DNA of 64,000 bases from Capra hircus (lineage: Eukaryota > Chordata > Mammalia > Artiodactyla > Bovidae): contig NW_017189740.1 of NCBI RefSeq assembly GCF_001704415.2, positions 682,001 to 746,000 of the forward strand, written 5' to 3'. The notes below the pieces were generated by a model. It worked only from the letters and a program-made list of their open reading frames with translations. It did no database searches and was not told where the DNA came from. Shown here one piece after another: positions 1 to 11,761 of the stretch. A program made the translations under genes and the position numbers. Numbering within the stretch: the first letter of the stretch is position 1; each line of letters starts with the position of its first letter.

Positions 1-1120
1 AGACTAACATGAAAAAGAAGGAAATTCCCCAAGCTAGTCTAAGTCCAACTGTTGTTAAAAATAAATCTTCAGTGCTTCCCCAGCTGAGAGAAAGAGTGAA
101 CAGAGAACAGGGAAAGAAAGCAATAGCAATGTATACAGATAGAAGAGATGGAGAGAATAAGGAGAGAGTGGGAGGGGGTAGGAAACAAAGAATAAAAAGA
201 TTGAAAAAGAGGCAGAGAGAAAGAAAAGAAACTCCAATGTTATACTGAAGAAATTCTATAATTTTGTATGAAAATTCTTTGCTAAATTAAAAATAAGCAT
301 ACTTATATTTTTCATGTTCACATAAACGAGCTAGAATGTGAATACACACACAGTATGGATTGTATATTGACCTTTGGCTGACCAGATGGTTCTTCCTAGG
401 CTTAGGTACAAGGGAGTAGGTGAGGTAGGAAGGTGGGAAATTACCTCATTTGGGAGACATGCTGAAACTAAATAGGGGTGGAAAGACAGAGAGGTGAAAA
501 ATAAGAAGCCTAACAAGCAAGGTAGAAATAATCAGATTGCATAGACATTTGGAGACTCTTTGGAGAAATTTGGATTTTACTCTTTGAGAGATGGGAAACT
601 TGGAGAGTCTTACGCAAAAGAGAGACTGAGTCTGACTTATGTTTTAATAGATTCATTTTGGCTGCAACTCTGAGAATACATTTAAGGGGACAAGTATATA
701 AGCAAGGCAAGTTACAAAGCTGTTATAGACTCTAAGAAAGAGATGATGGTAGCTTAGTCCAGAATAGTAACAGCAGAAGTGGTGAGAAGTGGTCAAATTA
801 TGAATGTTAATATATTTTGAAGAAAGAACCGTCAATGTATCTGAATCTGTGTCTACATTTGTGCACGCACACATAGAAACATGCATGAGGGAGGAAGAGG
901 GAGCAATCGATGATGTTAAAGATTTTGAATAATTTTGATCCATGCTCCTGAGAGTTACCATTTATTGAGATAGGAAATCCGTTGGAGGACATATTTTGGA
1001 GCGCATAGGAAATGGAGAAAATAAGAGTAAGGTTTGGACATGTTAGGTCAAGATACCTATTAGATCCCCAAATGGTGATGTCTAATGGGTAATGAAATAT
1101 ATAGGTGTAGAGCATTATCA
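1..1120. other. Unassigned sequence without a recognisable gene
   Basis: No coding region, RNA gene or repeat could be recognised here. The first 250 bases are purine-rich on the plus strand. Their open frames are low-complexity Lys/Arg/Glu translations and look like composition effects. The rest is AT-rich with short, unrelated frames only. Old, diverged repeats cannot be excluded by eye. Confidence 0.5.
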
Positions 1121-1710
1121 GTTCAGTCGCTAAGTCATGTCTGACTCTTTGTGACCCCATGGACTGCAGCACACCGGGCTTCCCTGTTCATCATCAACTT
1201 CCAGAGCTCACTCAAACTCATGTCCATTGAGTCAATGATGCCATCCAACCATCTTATCCTCTGTCGTCCCCTTCTCCTGCCTTCAATTTTTCCCAGCATC
1301 AGGGTCATTTCCAGTGAGTCATTTCTTTGCATCAGGTAGCCAAAGTATTGGAGTTTCAGCTTTAGCATCCGTCCTTCCAGTGAACATTCAGGGATGATTT
1401 CCTTTAGGATGGACTGGTTGGATCTCCTTGCAGTCCAAGGGACTCTCAAGAGTTTTCTCCAATACCACAATTCAAAAGCATCAATTCTTCAGTGCTCAGT
1501 TTTCTTTATAGTCCAACTCTCACATCCATATAGCTTTGACTAGACGGACCTTTGTTGGCAAAGTAATGTCTTTGCTCTTTAATATGCTGTCTAGGTTGGT
1601 CATAACTTTTCTTCCAAGGAGCAAGCCTCTTTTAATTTCATGGCTACAATCACCATATGCAGTGATTTTGGAAACCCAAAAAATAAAGTCTGTCTTCCCT
1701 CTGTTCAAAT
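1121..1710 (-). mobile_element. BovB LINE, 3' fragment (antisense)
   Basis: Read on the minus strand, this is the 3' end of a BovB (RTE-clade) LINE. It encodes the C-terminal part of the reverse transcriptase ORF, with recognisable pieces such as IDSMDMSLSELWKLM and LLGRKVMTNLDSILKSKDI, then the short 3' tail reading CTGAACTGA-like. The frame is broken in several places and the element is 5'-truncated near 1710. The tail end at 1121 has the usual SINE-like sequence shared with Bov-tA. It is a dead fragment, one of about nine BovB pieces in the window. Confidence 0.85.
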
Positions 1711-2602
1711 TTGGGCTTCTTTTATACAGAAGATGGGAAGGGGCTCACTGTGGCACCAACCCATGGCTCAACAGGCCCACTAATGTTGGCTGGTTGACAG
1801 TTGCTCACTAACAGTGGCTTGCTTGGGGGAGGGACCCACTGCAGTGCTGACCAAGAGCTGAGTGGGGCTGCTGTAGCTTGCACCTGCACAGCCCATTTTA
1901 CATTTCCCCACTGTCAGTGTCCATTCCACAGTCTTGTAGGAAAAGGGGTGATGATATTTCTGGCTATCTCTCACTGAAAAGGGGAGACGCAGAAGTGATC
2001 GTGAAATGAAATTGATCAGCGTCAGGTTGAGAATATTTCTTAAAATTTTTGGTAAGCAATACAATTCTCTTTATCTACAACTGTTTGAACCTGATGACAT
2101 TACTTCTACAATGAGATTTTAATCTCAATACATAAACTTTCTGAAGAGCAACCTTAACCCTTCTAAGGGTTCATAAACCCATTGCTCTCTGGCTTCTCAG
2201 GGTTGAGTCATTTTCTAATGACAGTGGGGCTACTTTAAGCAGTGTGATATATCCGTGGCTTTACTTCAGCTAACTTGACAGATGAATGCATGGTGAATAA
2301 TACCATGTATGGTCCTGTCCTCCCTGCAGTCAGCTGGTGCTGTGGCCGCTATTCTCTCCACATTTTAAGGAGGATTCCGTCTCCTGCTGGGAAAGGATGT
2401 AAGGCTATTTCCATTGGATAGACAGACCTGCTGGAAGCAAACACATGAACAGTTACAACTGCGAGATCTTTCACAGCATTTATAGATTCTCACACCTGGG
2501 AAGACACCTGGTTGGCAAACTATAGAAGATTTCAAAATGGCTTAAATTAAGCCTGTTTCTGGGAGCCACTCTGATCGGTAGCATGGCAGCTGGCAAGGCC
2601 TT
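1711..2602. other. Unassigned sequence between two BovB copies
   Basis: No gene or repeat family was recognised. Open frames are short and without motifs. Base composition is mixed, with no CpG cluster. Confidence 0.4.
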
Positions 2603-4692
2603 CTTGTTGTTCAGTTGCTCACCTGTGTCCCACTGTTTGCTACCTCATGGACTGCAACTCAACAGGCTTTCCTGCCCTCCCGAGTTTGCTCAAACTCATG
2701 TCCTTTGAGTCAGTGATGCCATCCAACCATCTCATTCTTTCTCTCTTCCTTCACCTCCTGCCCTCAATCTTGCCCAGCTTCAGGGTCTTTTCCAAAAATT
2801 CAGCTCTTTGCATCAGGTGGCAAAAGTACGGAGCTTCAGCTTCAGCATCAGTCCTTCCAATGAAGTCAGGGTTGATTTCCTTCAGGCTTGATTGGTTTGC
2901 TCTCCTTGCTGTCAAAGGGACTCTCAAAAGTCTTCTCCAACACCACAGTTCAAAAGCATCAGTTCTTTGGCACTCAGCCTTCTTTATGGTCCAACTCTCA
3001 GAGCTGTACATGACTACTGGAAAAACCATAGCTTTGACTCTATGGATCTTTGTCAGTAAAATGATTTCTCTGCTTTTTAATACGTTGTCAAGGTTTGTCA
3101 TAGCTTTTCTTCAAAGGAGCAAGCGTCTTAATTTCATTGCTGCAGTTCACTGTCTGCAGTGGTTTTGGAGCCCAAGAAAAGAAAATCTGCTGCTGTTTCC
3201 ACTTTTTCCCCATCTATTTGCCACAAAGTGATGGGATTGAATGTCATGGTCTTTGTTTTGGGGATGTTGAGTTTTAAGCCAACTTTTTCACTCTCCTCTT
3301 TCACTTTCATCAAGAGTCTCTTTAGTTCTTCTTTGCTTTCTGCCATAAGGGTGCTGTCATCTGCATATCTGAGGTTATTAATGTTTCTCCCGGCAGTCCT
3401 GATTCCAGCTTGTGCTTCATCCAGCCAGCATTTCGCATAATGTACTCTGCATATAAGTTAAATAAGCAGGGGGACAATATACAGCTTTGTCATATTCCTT
3501 TCCCAATTTTGAACCAGTCTGTTGTTCCATCTCCGGTCCTAACTGTTACTTCCTGACCTGTATACAGGTTTCTCAGGAGGCAGGTAAGGTGGTCTGTAAT
3601 TCCCATCTCTTAATTTTCCACAGTTTGTTGTATTCCACATAGTCCAGCATAGTCAATGAAGCAGAAGTAAATGTTTTCTTGGAATTCTTTTACTTTTTGT
3701 ATGATCCAGGGGATGTTGGCAATTTGATCTCTGGTTCCTCTGTCTTTTCTAAGTCCAGCTTATACATCTCAGTTGTGAACTGAGAACTGTTGAAGTCTAG
3801 TTTGAAGGATTTTGAGCATTACTGTGCTAGCGTGTGCTGCTGCTGCTGCTAAGTTGCTTCAGTCGTGTCTGACTCTGTGTGACCCCATAGATGGCAGCCC
3901 ACTAGGCTCCTCTGTCCCTGGGATTCTCCAGACAAGAATACTGGAGTGGTTTGCCATTTCCTTCTCTAAGCTAGTATGTGAGATGACTGCAATTGTATGG
4001 TAGTTTGAACATTCATTGGCATTGCCTTTCGTTGGGATTGGAATGAAAACTGACCTTTTCTGGTCCTGTGGCCCCTGATGAGTTTTCCAAATTTGCTGAC
4101 ATATTGAGTGTGTCACTTTAACAGCATCATCTTTTAGGATTTTGAATAGCTCAGGTGGAATTCTATCACCTGCACTAGCTTTGCTCATAGTAATTCTTCC
4201 TAATACTCATAATAATGCTTCCTAAGGCCCACGTGAGTTCACACTACAGGATATCTGGCTCTAGGTGAGTGACCACACCATCATAGTTATCTGGGTCATT
4301 AAAATCTTTTTTGTACAGTTCTTGTGTTTATTCTTGCCACCTCTTCTTAATCTCTTCTGCTTCTGTAGATCCTTACCATTTCTATCCATTATTGTGCCCA
4401 TCTTTGCATGAAATGTTCCCTTGGTATCTCTTAATTTTCTAGAAGAGCTCTCTAGTCTTTCCCATTCTATTGTTTTCCTCCATTTCTTTGCATTATTCAC
4501 TTAAGAAGTCTTTCTTATTTCTTGTTGCTATTCTCTGGAATTCTGCATTCAGTTGGTTGTATCTTTCCCCTTCTCCTTTGCCTCTTGCTTCTCCTCTTTT
4601 CTAAGCTATTTGTAAGGCCTCCTGAGATAACCATTTTGCCTTAAAATTCTTTTTGGGGGGGATGGTGTTGGTCACCTCCTCCTGTACAGGTG
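2603..4692 (-). mobile_element. BovB LINE, 5'-truncated, antisense, SINE-interrupted
   Basis: A roughly 2-kb BovB copy on the minus strand covers the linker between endonuclease and reverse transcriptase (fragments near 4260-4500), the RT palm region and the C-terminal region (2751-3101), ending in the 3' tail at about 2603. Recognisable segments include MSKASAGDRIPPELFKILKDDAVKV and KIHRVKAMVFPVVMYSSESWTIKKAE. Many stops and frame changes show long decay. The endonuclease domain is absent: the homology stops close to 4692, where class I ERV sequence begins. A Bov-A type SINE sits inside at 3835-3968. Confidence 0.85.
3835..3968 (-). mobile_element. Bov-A type SINE inside BovB
   Basis: A CTG-rich start followed by the classic Bov-A core (TCAGTCGTGTCTGACTCTG, then GACCCCATAGATGGCAGCCC) and ending CCATTTCCTTCTC. 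It reads in reverse orientation. The surrounding BovB is split cleanly, with similar 9-10 bp sequences at each side (GCTAGCGTG-like and GCTAGTATG-like), consistent with a target duplication. Confidence 0.8.
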
Positions 4693-7012
4693 AATTGATG
4701 TCTTGACATATTTTAGCAATGCTCCTTCTAGATGTATGAATCAGTTTCTCAGTTTCTCATGTTATTTCTGATCCCCAGGATGAATGTAACTTCCAGTCAA
4801 TTCAGTGTTTTAGACACTTGTTGGGTTATGCTAGAGACAGAAGCAGGCTTGTTATCACTTTGGAGGATATTAAGTGGTCCAAAGCAGGGAATAATTTCCT
4901 TAAGGAGGACTTTAACTACTTCAGAGGCCTTTTCTGTCTGGGTGCAATAGGCTTCCACCCATCCTTAAATGGTGTCCACACATACCAGCAGGTTCTGAAG
5001 TTTCCTACAATTTGAGGCATTTGAATAAAGTCTATTTGCTAGACCTCAGTGGGGCAAGTTTCTTTGTTCTGGGTCCCCATCTGAGGCTGTCTGAAAGAGG
5101 TTTTGGGTTAATTTTAGCACAAATCATACAACTCTGAGTGACTATCTAGATGGTCCTTTGTAGGTGTTTCCAAATCCACTGTAACTTGGCATCTGTCCCA
5201 TAATGGGTGCTATCATGGATGTGCTGCTGCAGCACAGTGTCCAGGAGAGCCACAATTCCTTGTGCATTACATTTCCAATCAGGTGAGTTATGGTCAAGAG
5301 TGAAACCCACTCATTGGCCCTCTCCTCGTCCTTTTCTGAATATGCTGGCTGGTATTTTGACAAGTCAGTCTGTGGAAGGGGTGATCTTATCATGGCTTGC
5401 TTTCTTTGCAGCTTGGTCAGCTAACCAATTCCCCTTTATTGTATGAGTCTCACCCTTATGGTGGCCTGGGCAGTGCTTTATGGCCACTTGTGAAGACTTA
5501 TCGACTGCTTCTAGTAATAACATAATTTCAGGAGCATGTTTTAGGTCTTTATTGTTTGAAGTGAGGAGCCCCTTTTATTTCCAGATTGCCCCTGTAGCAT
5601 GCACTACAGAAGATGCATAGCAAGAATCTATGTATATATTTACTTGCTTCTCTTTAGTGAGGAGCAGGGCCCAGTTAGGGTCTTGATTTCTGCCTTCTGA
5701 GCTGTGCTCCCTGGGGGCAGGGCTTCTGTTTCCATAGTCTCTGTGAGGGTTACCACTGCATACCCAGTGTATCACCTACCTTTGTCCACAAAGCTGCTTG
5801 TGCTGGTGAACAGTTCCACATCCAGCTTAGCCAAGGGTTGGACCATTAAGTCCAGTCTGCTGGAGTACACTAGCTCGATGGTATGTAGGCAGTCATGCTC
5901 GGGGATTGGGCAGCATCAATCGGCAGCAATATGGCTGGCTTTAGGGCTGAAGTGACTTGAATTCTCACATTAGGATTGTTCAGTAGAATGGCTTGGTAAT
6001 TTCCTATTTTCCCAGAAGTCAGACAATAACCCCCTTTCTGTTCCAGCAAAGTAAGGACATGATGAGGAACATACACAATGGTGGGTTGCCCCAGGGTAAA
6101 GTTCTCAGCTTCTTGAAGTATGTCACAACCAGCTGTCACAGCTTGAAGGCAAGGAGGCCACCTCTTGACAGTCTGTTCTAGTTGTTTTGAGAAGTAGGAA
6201 ACCAGTCTAGGGATATTCCCCAGGGTTTGGATTAGCACCCCAAGGCTTATGCCTTTTCTCTCATGTACGTACAGTTTGAAAGGTTTCTTTAGATTCAGTA
6301 GTCCCAAAGCCAGAGCTGAAACTTTGCTCTTATTGTCGCAAAAGGTGTTTGGCACTCTAGTCCAAGTAAGGGACTGAAGATCATGTCCCTTCAGTGCCCT
6401 ATAAAGGGGATTCCCTATGACCCCATAGTTTGGGATCCAAATCCAACAGAGCCCTGCCATTCCCAGAAAACCTCTATGTTGTCTATAAGTCTTGGGTGTT
6501 CTCAAGCATGCATTTGCCCATCTTCCATCAGGCAAGACCTCACTGTCCTTTGGAAATGGCAAAACCTAGATACTTGACTTTGTTGCTTACATATTTGGAC
6601 CTTTTTCTGGGAAACTTTATATCCACAACTGGCCAAATAGTTCAGGGTTCTGATGGTATTTTGTAGACACTTGTCATAAGTAGGATTTGCTATGAGCAAG
6701 TCATCTACATATTGGAGTATGAGTCCTTCATCCAATATTAAGTTTCTAAGGTCCCTTGCCAACATTTCCTCAAACAAGGTAGAAGAATTCTTAAATCTTT
6801 GAGGCAGGACTGCGCAAAAATACTGTTGGATTATTTGTGTTTCGGGGTCCTGCCATTCAAAAGCAAAAAACTGCTATGATTCTTCTGCAATAGGAATGCA
6901 GAAAATTTCATCCTTTAAGTCCCAAACTGAGAACCAACTGTATTCTCCCAGAATAGTTGTGAGCAGAGTGTATGGATTGGGTACCACAGGGTGTAAATCT
7001 TGAACTATTTCA
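4693..7012 (-). pseudogene. Class I (gamma-like) ERV pol remnant: RT, RNase H, start of integrase
   Basis: Read on the minus strand from 7012 downward, this is a decayed retroviral pol. An RT palm segment contains HPVVPNPYTLL and LKDEIFCIP, followed by a YVDDLL active-site motif (6502-6777). The RT connection and RNase H region lies at 5575-6562, with pieces such as FKLYVHERKGISLGVL and YSFKQLEQTVKRWPPCLQ-like text. Integrase core remnants lie at about 4730-5150. Frames change repeatedly and stops are frequent. No LTR belonging to this element was recognised, and the N-terminal part of RT is missing because the sequence is cut at 7012 by the LTR of the JSRV-like provirus. It is an old, dead insertion, more decayed than either provirus in the window. 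Confidence 0.8.
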
Positions 7013-7445
7013 TGCCGCGGCCAGCACAAACAAGAGTCGCACCTGCACAGGGAGAGAACGGAGCGTCCCCGCTAAGAAAAATAAGAGATAGAGACAAAAG
7101 ATGGGGTTGAGAGGATCAGACCAAAATGGCTGATGCCTTCCTTTATTGTGTTGCAGTATATATAGGATAAAGTACGTGACTTCTGACATTCACAGGATTG
7201 TATATTAATCTCCAGATACAATCACAAGACCCTTACTATTGTGTGCAGATCACAAATAGATAATCTATCTTCTATCAATAAGCTAATCTATCTTCTATGA
7301 AATGTTGCAAGACCGAGACGTCCCGGAGCCTTAAGGGTAGTAAACTCTTCAGGGGGGCGGGACAGGGAGCTTAGGGACGTGCCTAAGGCTCTGCATAACA
7401 CTGAGCAGCTCCCAAGACTTAACCCTTCACGGGCAGTCCCCCGCA
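7013..7445 (-). repeat. 3' LTR of the enJSRV-like provirus
   Basis: A 433-bp repeat matching 14519-14951. In sense orientation it starts TGCGGGGGACTG and ends GCCGCGGCA. A TATATATA element lies at 7157-7164 and an AATAAA signal at 7142-7147 (both read on the minus strand), the expected closely spaced U3/R arrangement. It carries the promoter in the 5' copy and the polyadenylation signal in the 3' copy. Confidence 0.95.
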
Positions 7446-7458
7446 GCTCCCCTCTCTT
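7446..7458 (-). promoter_or_regulatory. Polypurine tract of the enJSRV-like provirus
   Basis: On the minus strand the bases directly before the 3' LTR read AAGAGAGGGGAGC, a purine run abutting the LTR TG. It is the expected plus-strand primer site and overlaps the end of the env frame. Confidence 0.85.
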
Positions 7459-9271
7459 AATTATTTTTTAAAAGCTCCATAAGATGTCGGTGTTGCAACA
7501 TGTTTTTATGTATCAGAACTCTCATATGTAAAAATTCTTTAACAATGCTACGAATAAGGCAAGGAGCTAAACAAATCAATATAAGCACAACAGTCAGAAC
7601 CGCGCCCACAGCAATTATGCTACGCCACAGTGAATGAAGGCTAGGGAAGTTAGAAAATAAATTTTGTAAAAAATTATCAACAGTATCAGCTATGTTTAAA
7701 GTAGCTTTTGGAGAATTTTCAATATTAAGAATTTCATTATGCAACTGCAATAGATCTAGAGACACATTAGTATTAAACCATATTTCCTTGTAGATGTTTT
7801 TTCACCTTATCCCACGGAAAATCAGATGCATTATAAGCCTTTTTTGTAACACAAATCCACTTATAATTAGCATGACATTGGATTTTCATGCGGAAACTAA
7901 TGCTCTGAACTTGTTCTCCTAGAATTCTAACCACATCATATAAAGCTGATAGTCTATCTTCTATTTTTCTATCTATATCTTCTTGTGTTCCCATTACTTT
8001 AGTAACATTATATGACAAGGAATCTACAGTATGAGCAGCTTGAATGGATTGTGCTAAAGATACAGAAGCGGTGACAGCATTTGCTATAAGGGTGATTAAA
8101 GATACTATACCCAGAACAATCAGGCTCACGCTTCTTTCAGTGCGGCTAAGAGCCGTGTTAATGCGTTGTAGCAATTCTAAAGCAGTCTCGTCATACCAAG
8201 CTTCAGTTATTTCAACAGGTAACATTACAAAAGCAGGTTGTTTTACTATTATAACTTGTTCTCCTTTAGCAACACCTCTTATGCAATTGGTAAGTATGCA
8301 ATTAGAACAATTTCAAATGATAAATATTCAATGACAGTGTTATTTCCACATGGCCTTGTATCAGCATGAATGGATAAGGGACACAAGCTCTGGGATATAA
8401 AAACCCTGTAACTCCTACATTACCATATTTACTCCCACTAATATTGGATTGTAAATATAGACTATTGCCATGACCAAAAGCAGCCAAGAGTTTCCACAGT
8501 TCTGTTTGATATACTTGAGCAGTGTTTACAGAGAAAATGGGTGGATGCTGTCCTCGATTTTCAGGGAAATCAGGTGTTCCCCCAGGTGCCCAATCCCATA
8601 AAAGGGTGGCATCGGCGTTGTTGATGTTGTACACTGACGCAACCCGGGCTCGACATAAAGTCCAAGGAGTGTCTATTCCTATGCCGATGCTTAGATGTTT
8701 GTCGCAAAACGGAATGTCGAGAGGTCCGGTTCCGTGCACGGTACTGATCTTTTTTCCGGTTTTTTCATCAATGCCAGAAATAGTCACTCGAGGATAAGAT
8801 ATATCAGCTGACACCTGTATACAGTGGGGATGTTGTGATTGATAAGAAAAGCACATAGGATATTGTGTAGTAAGACCATAAAAAGAGATATTAGCTTGCT
8901 GGGGAGAAATATGAATATCTGATTTTCCTCCCAAAAGACTTGTATCATTGACATAGACAGGTACTACTTCTTTATCCCATCCTAATGATTGAATCGTAGG
9001 TGGATCGGGAATGTATGCCCAAAAAGCCGTAGCCGCCCCGTTTTGTATCCGCTGTAATAATAATAATAACATGATCAGTATATTGGTAGGCGTCACCGGA
9101 GGTTGTACATGAGCCTCATTCTGAGCATATCGCATCAACGCCTCAATCTGCCTTTGGGTAGGCAGCTCACTCGTGGGCTCGCTCAGTGTCATGTGGTGCA
9201 TTTGATGTGTCAGGGAGTTCCTCCGCCGCGCGTACCAGCCTCTCCGGGATCCTAGCGCGGCGCTTCGGCAT
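7457..9271 (-). pseudogene. env: env of the enJSRV-like provirus, broken by frame changes
   Basis: This would encode the surface and transmembrane glycoprotein. SU reads in one frame down to a stop at 8302-8304, the main TM part lies at 7773-8225, and the membrane anchor and tail at 7457-7765. Each step is a one-base frame change, near 8311-8313 and near 7783. The upstream ATG at 9269-9271 is also out of frame with the SU body; the first in-frame ATG is at 9199-9201. The SU/TM boundary reads SRTERS, leaving only a minimal RXXR site. A hydrophobic fusion region, a heptad segment and an anchor are visible. The cytoplasmic tail contains no tyrosine, so the YXXM motif linked to transformation by exogenous JSRV is absent, as in endogenous relatives. 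A complete Env cannot be made from this copy. Confidence 0.9.
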
Positions 9272-11760
9272 CCTGTGGAAAAACACAAACATGCCCGCGT
9301 CCCCATATTAATACAGGGTCTGGCCCATACCACAGATTGGTAAGTGGATCTTTCCATCGTACGAGTGGTTTTTTGCATGAGGACTGTTCTCCCCAAAAAC
9401 GTTGGGCTGCTGAATTGCCTTCTGCGTCTAGAGTTAAAAAAATTTAAAACATAAAGAGCATGATTCAAGGCATTATGCGGTGAGGGGCTATACAAGTCAT
9501 TCCCCTTTTTTTGTTTTAATAGTTGATGTTTGAGACGCTGATGGGCTCGTTTCACAATACCTTGTCTCTGTGGGTTATAGGGAATTCCTGTTTTATGATG
9601 GATTTGGAAGGAAAGACAAAAACGTTGAAAAGAGCGGCTAGTATAACCGGGTCCATTGTCTGTTTTAAGGGTGTGTGGAATTTTTGAAATAGAGAAGCAA
9701 AAGAGCAAATGTTGAATACAATGACGAGTTGATTTTCCAGTATGAAGGGAGGCCATGAGAAAATGAGAAAAGGTGTCGATGGAGACATGAACATATTTAA
9801 GACGTCCAAATTGAGGGATGTGAGTGACATCTGTTTGCCAGAGATGATTAGGGCGTAAACCTCGAGGGTTAATACCATATTGAGGGAGAACAAAGAATTG
9901 AGGACAGGTAGAGCAAGATTTTACGATTTGTCGTGCAGCTTCGCGGGAAATCTTAAATTGTAACTGTAAAGAATGACTATTTTGATGATGTAAGTTATGA
10001 GATTTTTGGGCTGCATCGATAGCTGATTGAAAAAACACTTGTTTAGTAAGAACGTCCGCAGTGTGATTGCCTTGTACTAAGGTACCAGGAAGGGTGGAAT
10101 GCGCACGAATATGCCCAAAGAAACACGGGTATTGACGACGGTGGAGGGCCTGTTGAATTAATTTAAATAAGTTAAGAACTTTAGGAGAGGTTGTGCCGAT
10201 AATTGGAACAGTTTCAATCATCTGTAGGGCACCGACCACATAGGAGCTGTTTGTAAATAAATTGAAGGAAGTGGATACAGTTAGCAATGCTTGATGGACT
10301 GCAAATAATTCCACAACCTGTGGCAGAAGAGAAACTGGTATGTGCATAATAAGTTTGATGGTTAATAATTAAAGCTGCAGTACCATTAGAAGATCCATCT
10401 GTAAATATAAGTGTCGCTTCAGGAATGGGTTGTCGGCGAACTATTTTTGGAAAAATAAAGGCATGAAAGCTAGCAAATTGTAACAATTTATCAGAAGGAT
10501 AATGATGAGTAATCCGTCCTGGGTAGTTTGCAAAAGCTATAGACCAATTATCTGAAAATTGAAAAAGCCAATCTTGTTGTTCTAAAGCATAAGGAATACA
10601 AATGAAAGGCGGTTCTATACCAAAATATTGGATGGCCTCATGACGTCCTTTTGCTACAATTTTTGCAACAAGCTCATAGTAAGGGAGCAGATGTTTAGTT
10701 GGAGTAGCAGATAGATATATCCATCGCAAAGGTTTATCTTGATAAAGAACTCCTGTGGGTGCTCGAGGGGTAGGAAGTATATACAAACCCCATGGCCGTT
10801 GGTAATCACAATAAGTAATCTGTTGTTGTCTAATAGCTTCTTCTATTGATTGTAAGGCTGATCGTCCTTCTGAAGAAAGTGTTCGGGGTGACGCAGGGTC
10901 AGAGTCACCTTTAAGGATATCAAATAAAGGCTGCAAGGTATAAGTGGGTAGTTTTAAATAAGGGCGTATCCAATTAATGTCTCCTAGAAGTTTTTGAAAA
11001 TCATTTAGAGTTTTTAACTGGTCAGTCTGTAATTTTACTAATTGGGTATTATAAACGCGAGGATATAAGGAGAAACCCAAATAATTATAGGGAAAATGAG
11101 TTTGAATTTTTTCATCAGCTATGACAAGACCATTAAGACTCAAGTGTTTCTTTAGAATAGAAAAAGCTTGATACAATAGATGTTCGTCAGCATGAGCTAG
11201 TAATATATCATCCATATAATGAACTAAATATAACTGAGGAAAAACGTTGACGAACGGGAGCTAATGCTGTAGCAACAAATTTTTGACATAACGTAGGGCT
11301 ATTAGTCATTCCTTGTGGAAGGACTCTCCATTGATAGCGTTGCATAGGTTCTTTAAAATTAACAGAGGGCAAACTAAAGGCAAATCTTTTACAATCTTGA
11401 GGTGCAAGAGGAATAGTGTAAAAACAATCTTTTAAATCTATAATAATGATATAGGATTTGTCAGGTATAGCGGAAGGAGTGGGCAACCCAGGTTGTAGGG
11501 CTCCCATATGCATCATTGTTTCATTTACCTTACGAAGGTCTTGTAGCAATCTCCATTTTCCCGACTTCTTTTTAATAACAAAAATTGGGGAATTTCACGC
11601 AGAGGTAGAGGGTTCAATATGCCCAAGTCTCAGCTGTTTCTGCACCAGCTGTTGTGCGGCAGAAAGTTTTTCTTGTGTTAGGGGCCACTGATCGACCCAT
11701 ACCGGTTCCTCAGATTTTCAATCAATAGGATCGGCATGTGTCACAGGAGAATCAGAGGTC
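9252..11760 (-). pseudogene. pol: pol of the enJSRV-like provirus: RT, RNase H, integrase, inactivated
   Basis: The pol frame follows pro by a -1 step and ends at the TAG at 9252-9254, overlapping the env start. Domains in order: RT fingers and palm (11208-11549, LKDCFYTIP and LPQGMTNSP), the YMDD box at about 11210-11218, connection and RNase H (to about 10050), and integrase (about 10050-9260). Breaks are TGA at 11718-11720 and 11595-11597, and one-base frame changes in the runs at 11240-11244, 10322-10323 and 9436-9442. RNase H reads TNSSY where the family has an Asp, and the integrase DDE glutamate position reads Lys (GIVKRAH). After the 9436-9442 change the frame runs into env, producing an artificial 681-codon integrase-Env frame (8302-10347). 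Reverse transcriptase and integrase activity from this copy is not expected. Confidence 0.9.
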
Positions 11761-11761
11761 C

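Noticed and set aside
9..248. 79-aa basic protein at the left edge
   Set aside because: Low-complexity purine-rich translation with no motif, typical of chance frames.
8302..10347. A single 681-aa gene
   Set aside because: It is the end of pol joined to env by a one-base frame change, not a natural gene; kept only as a finding.
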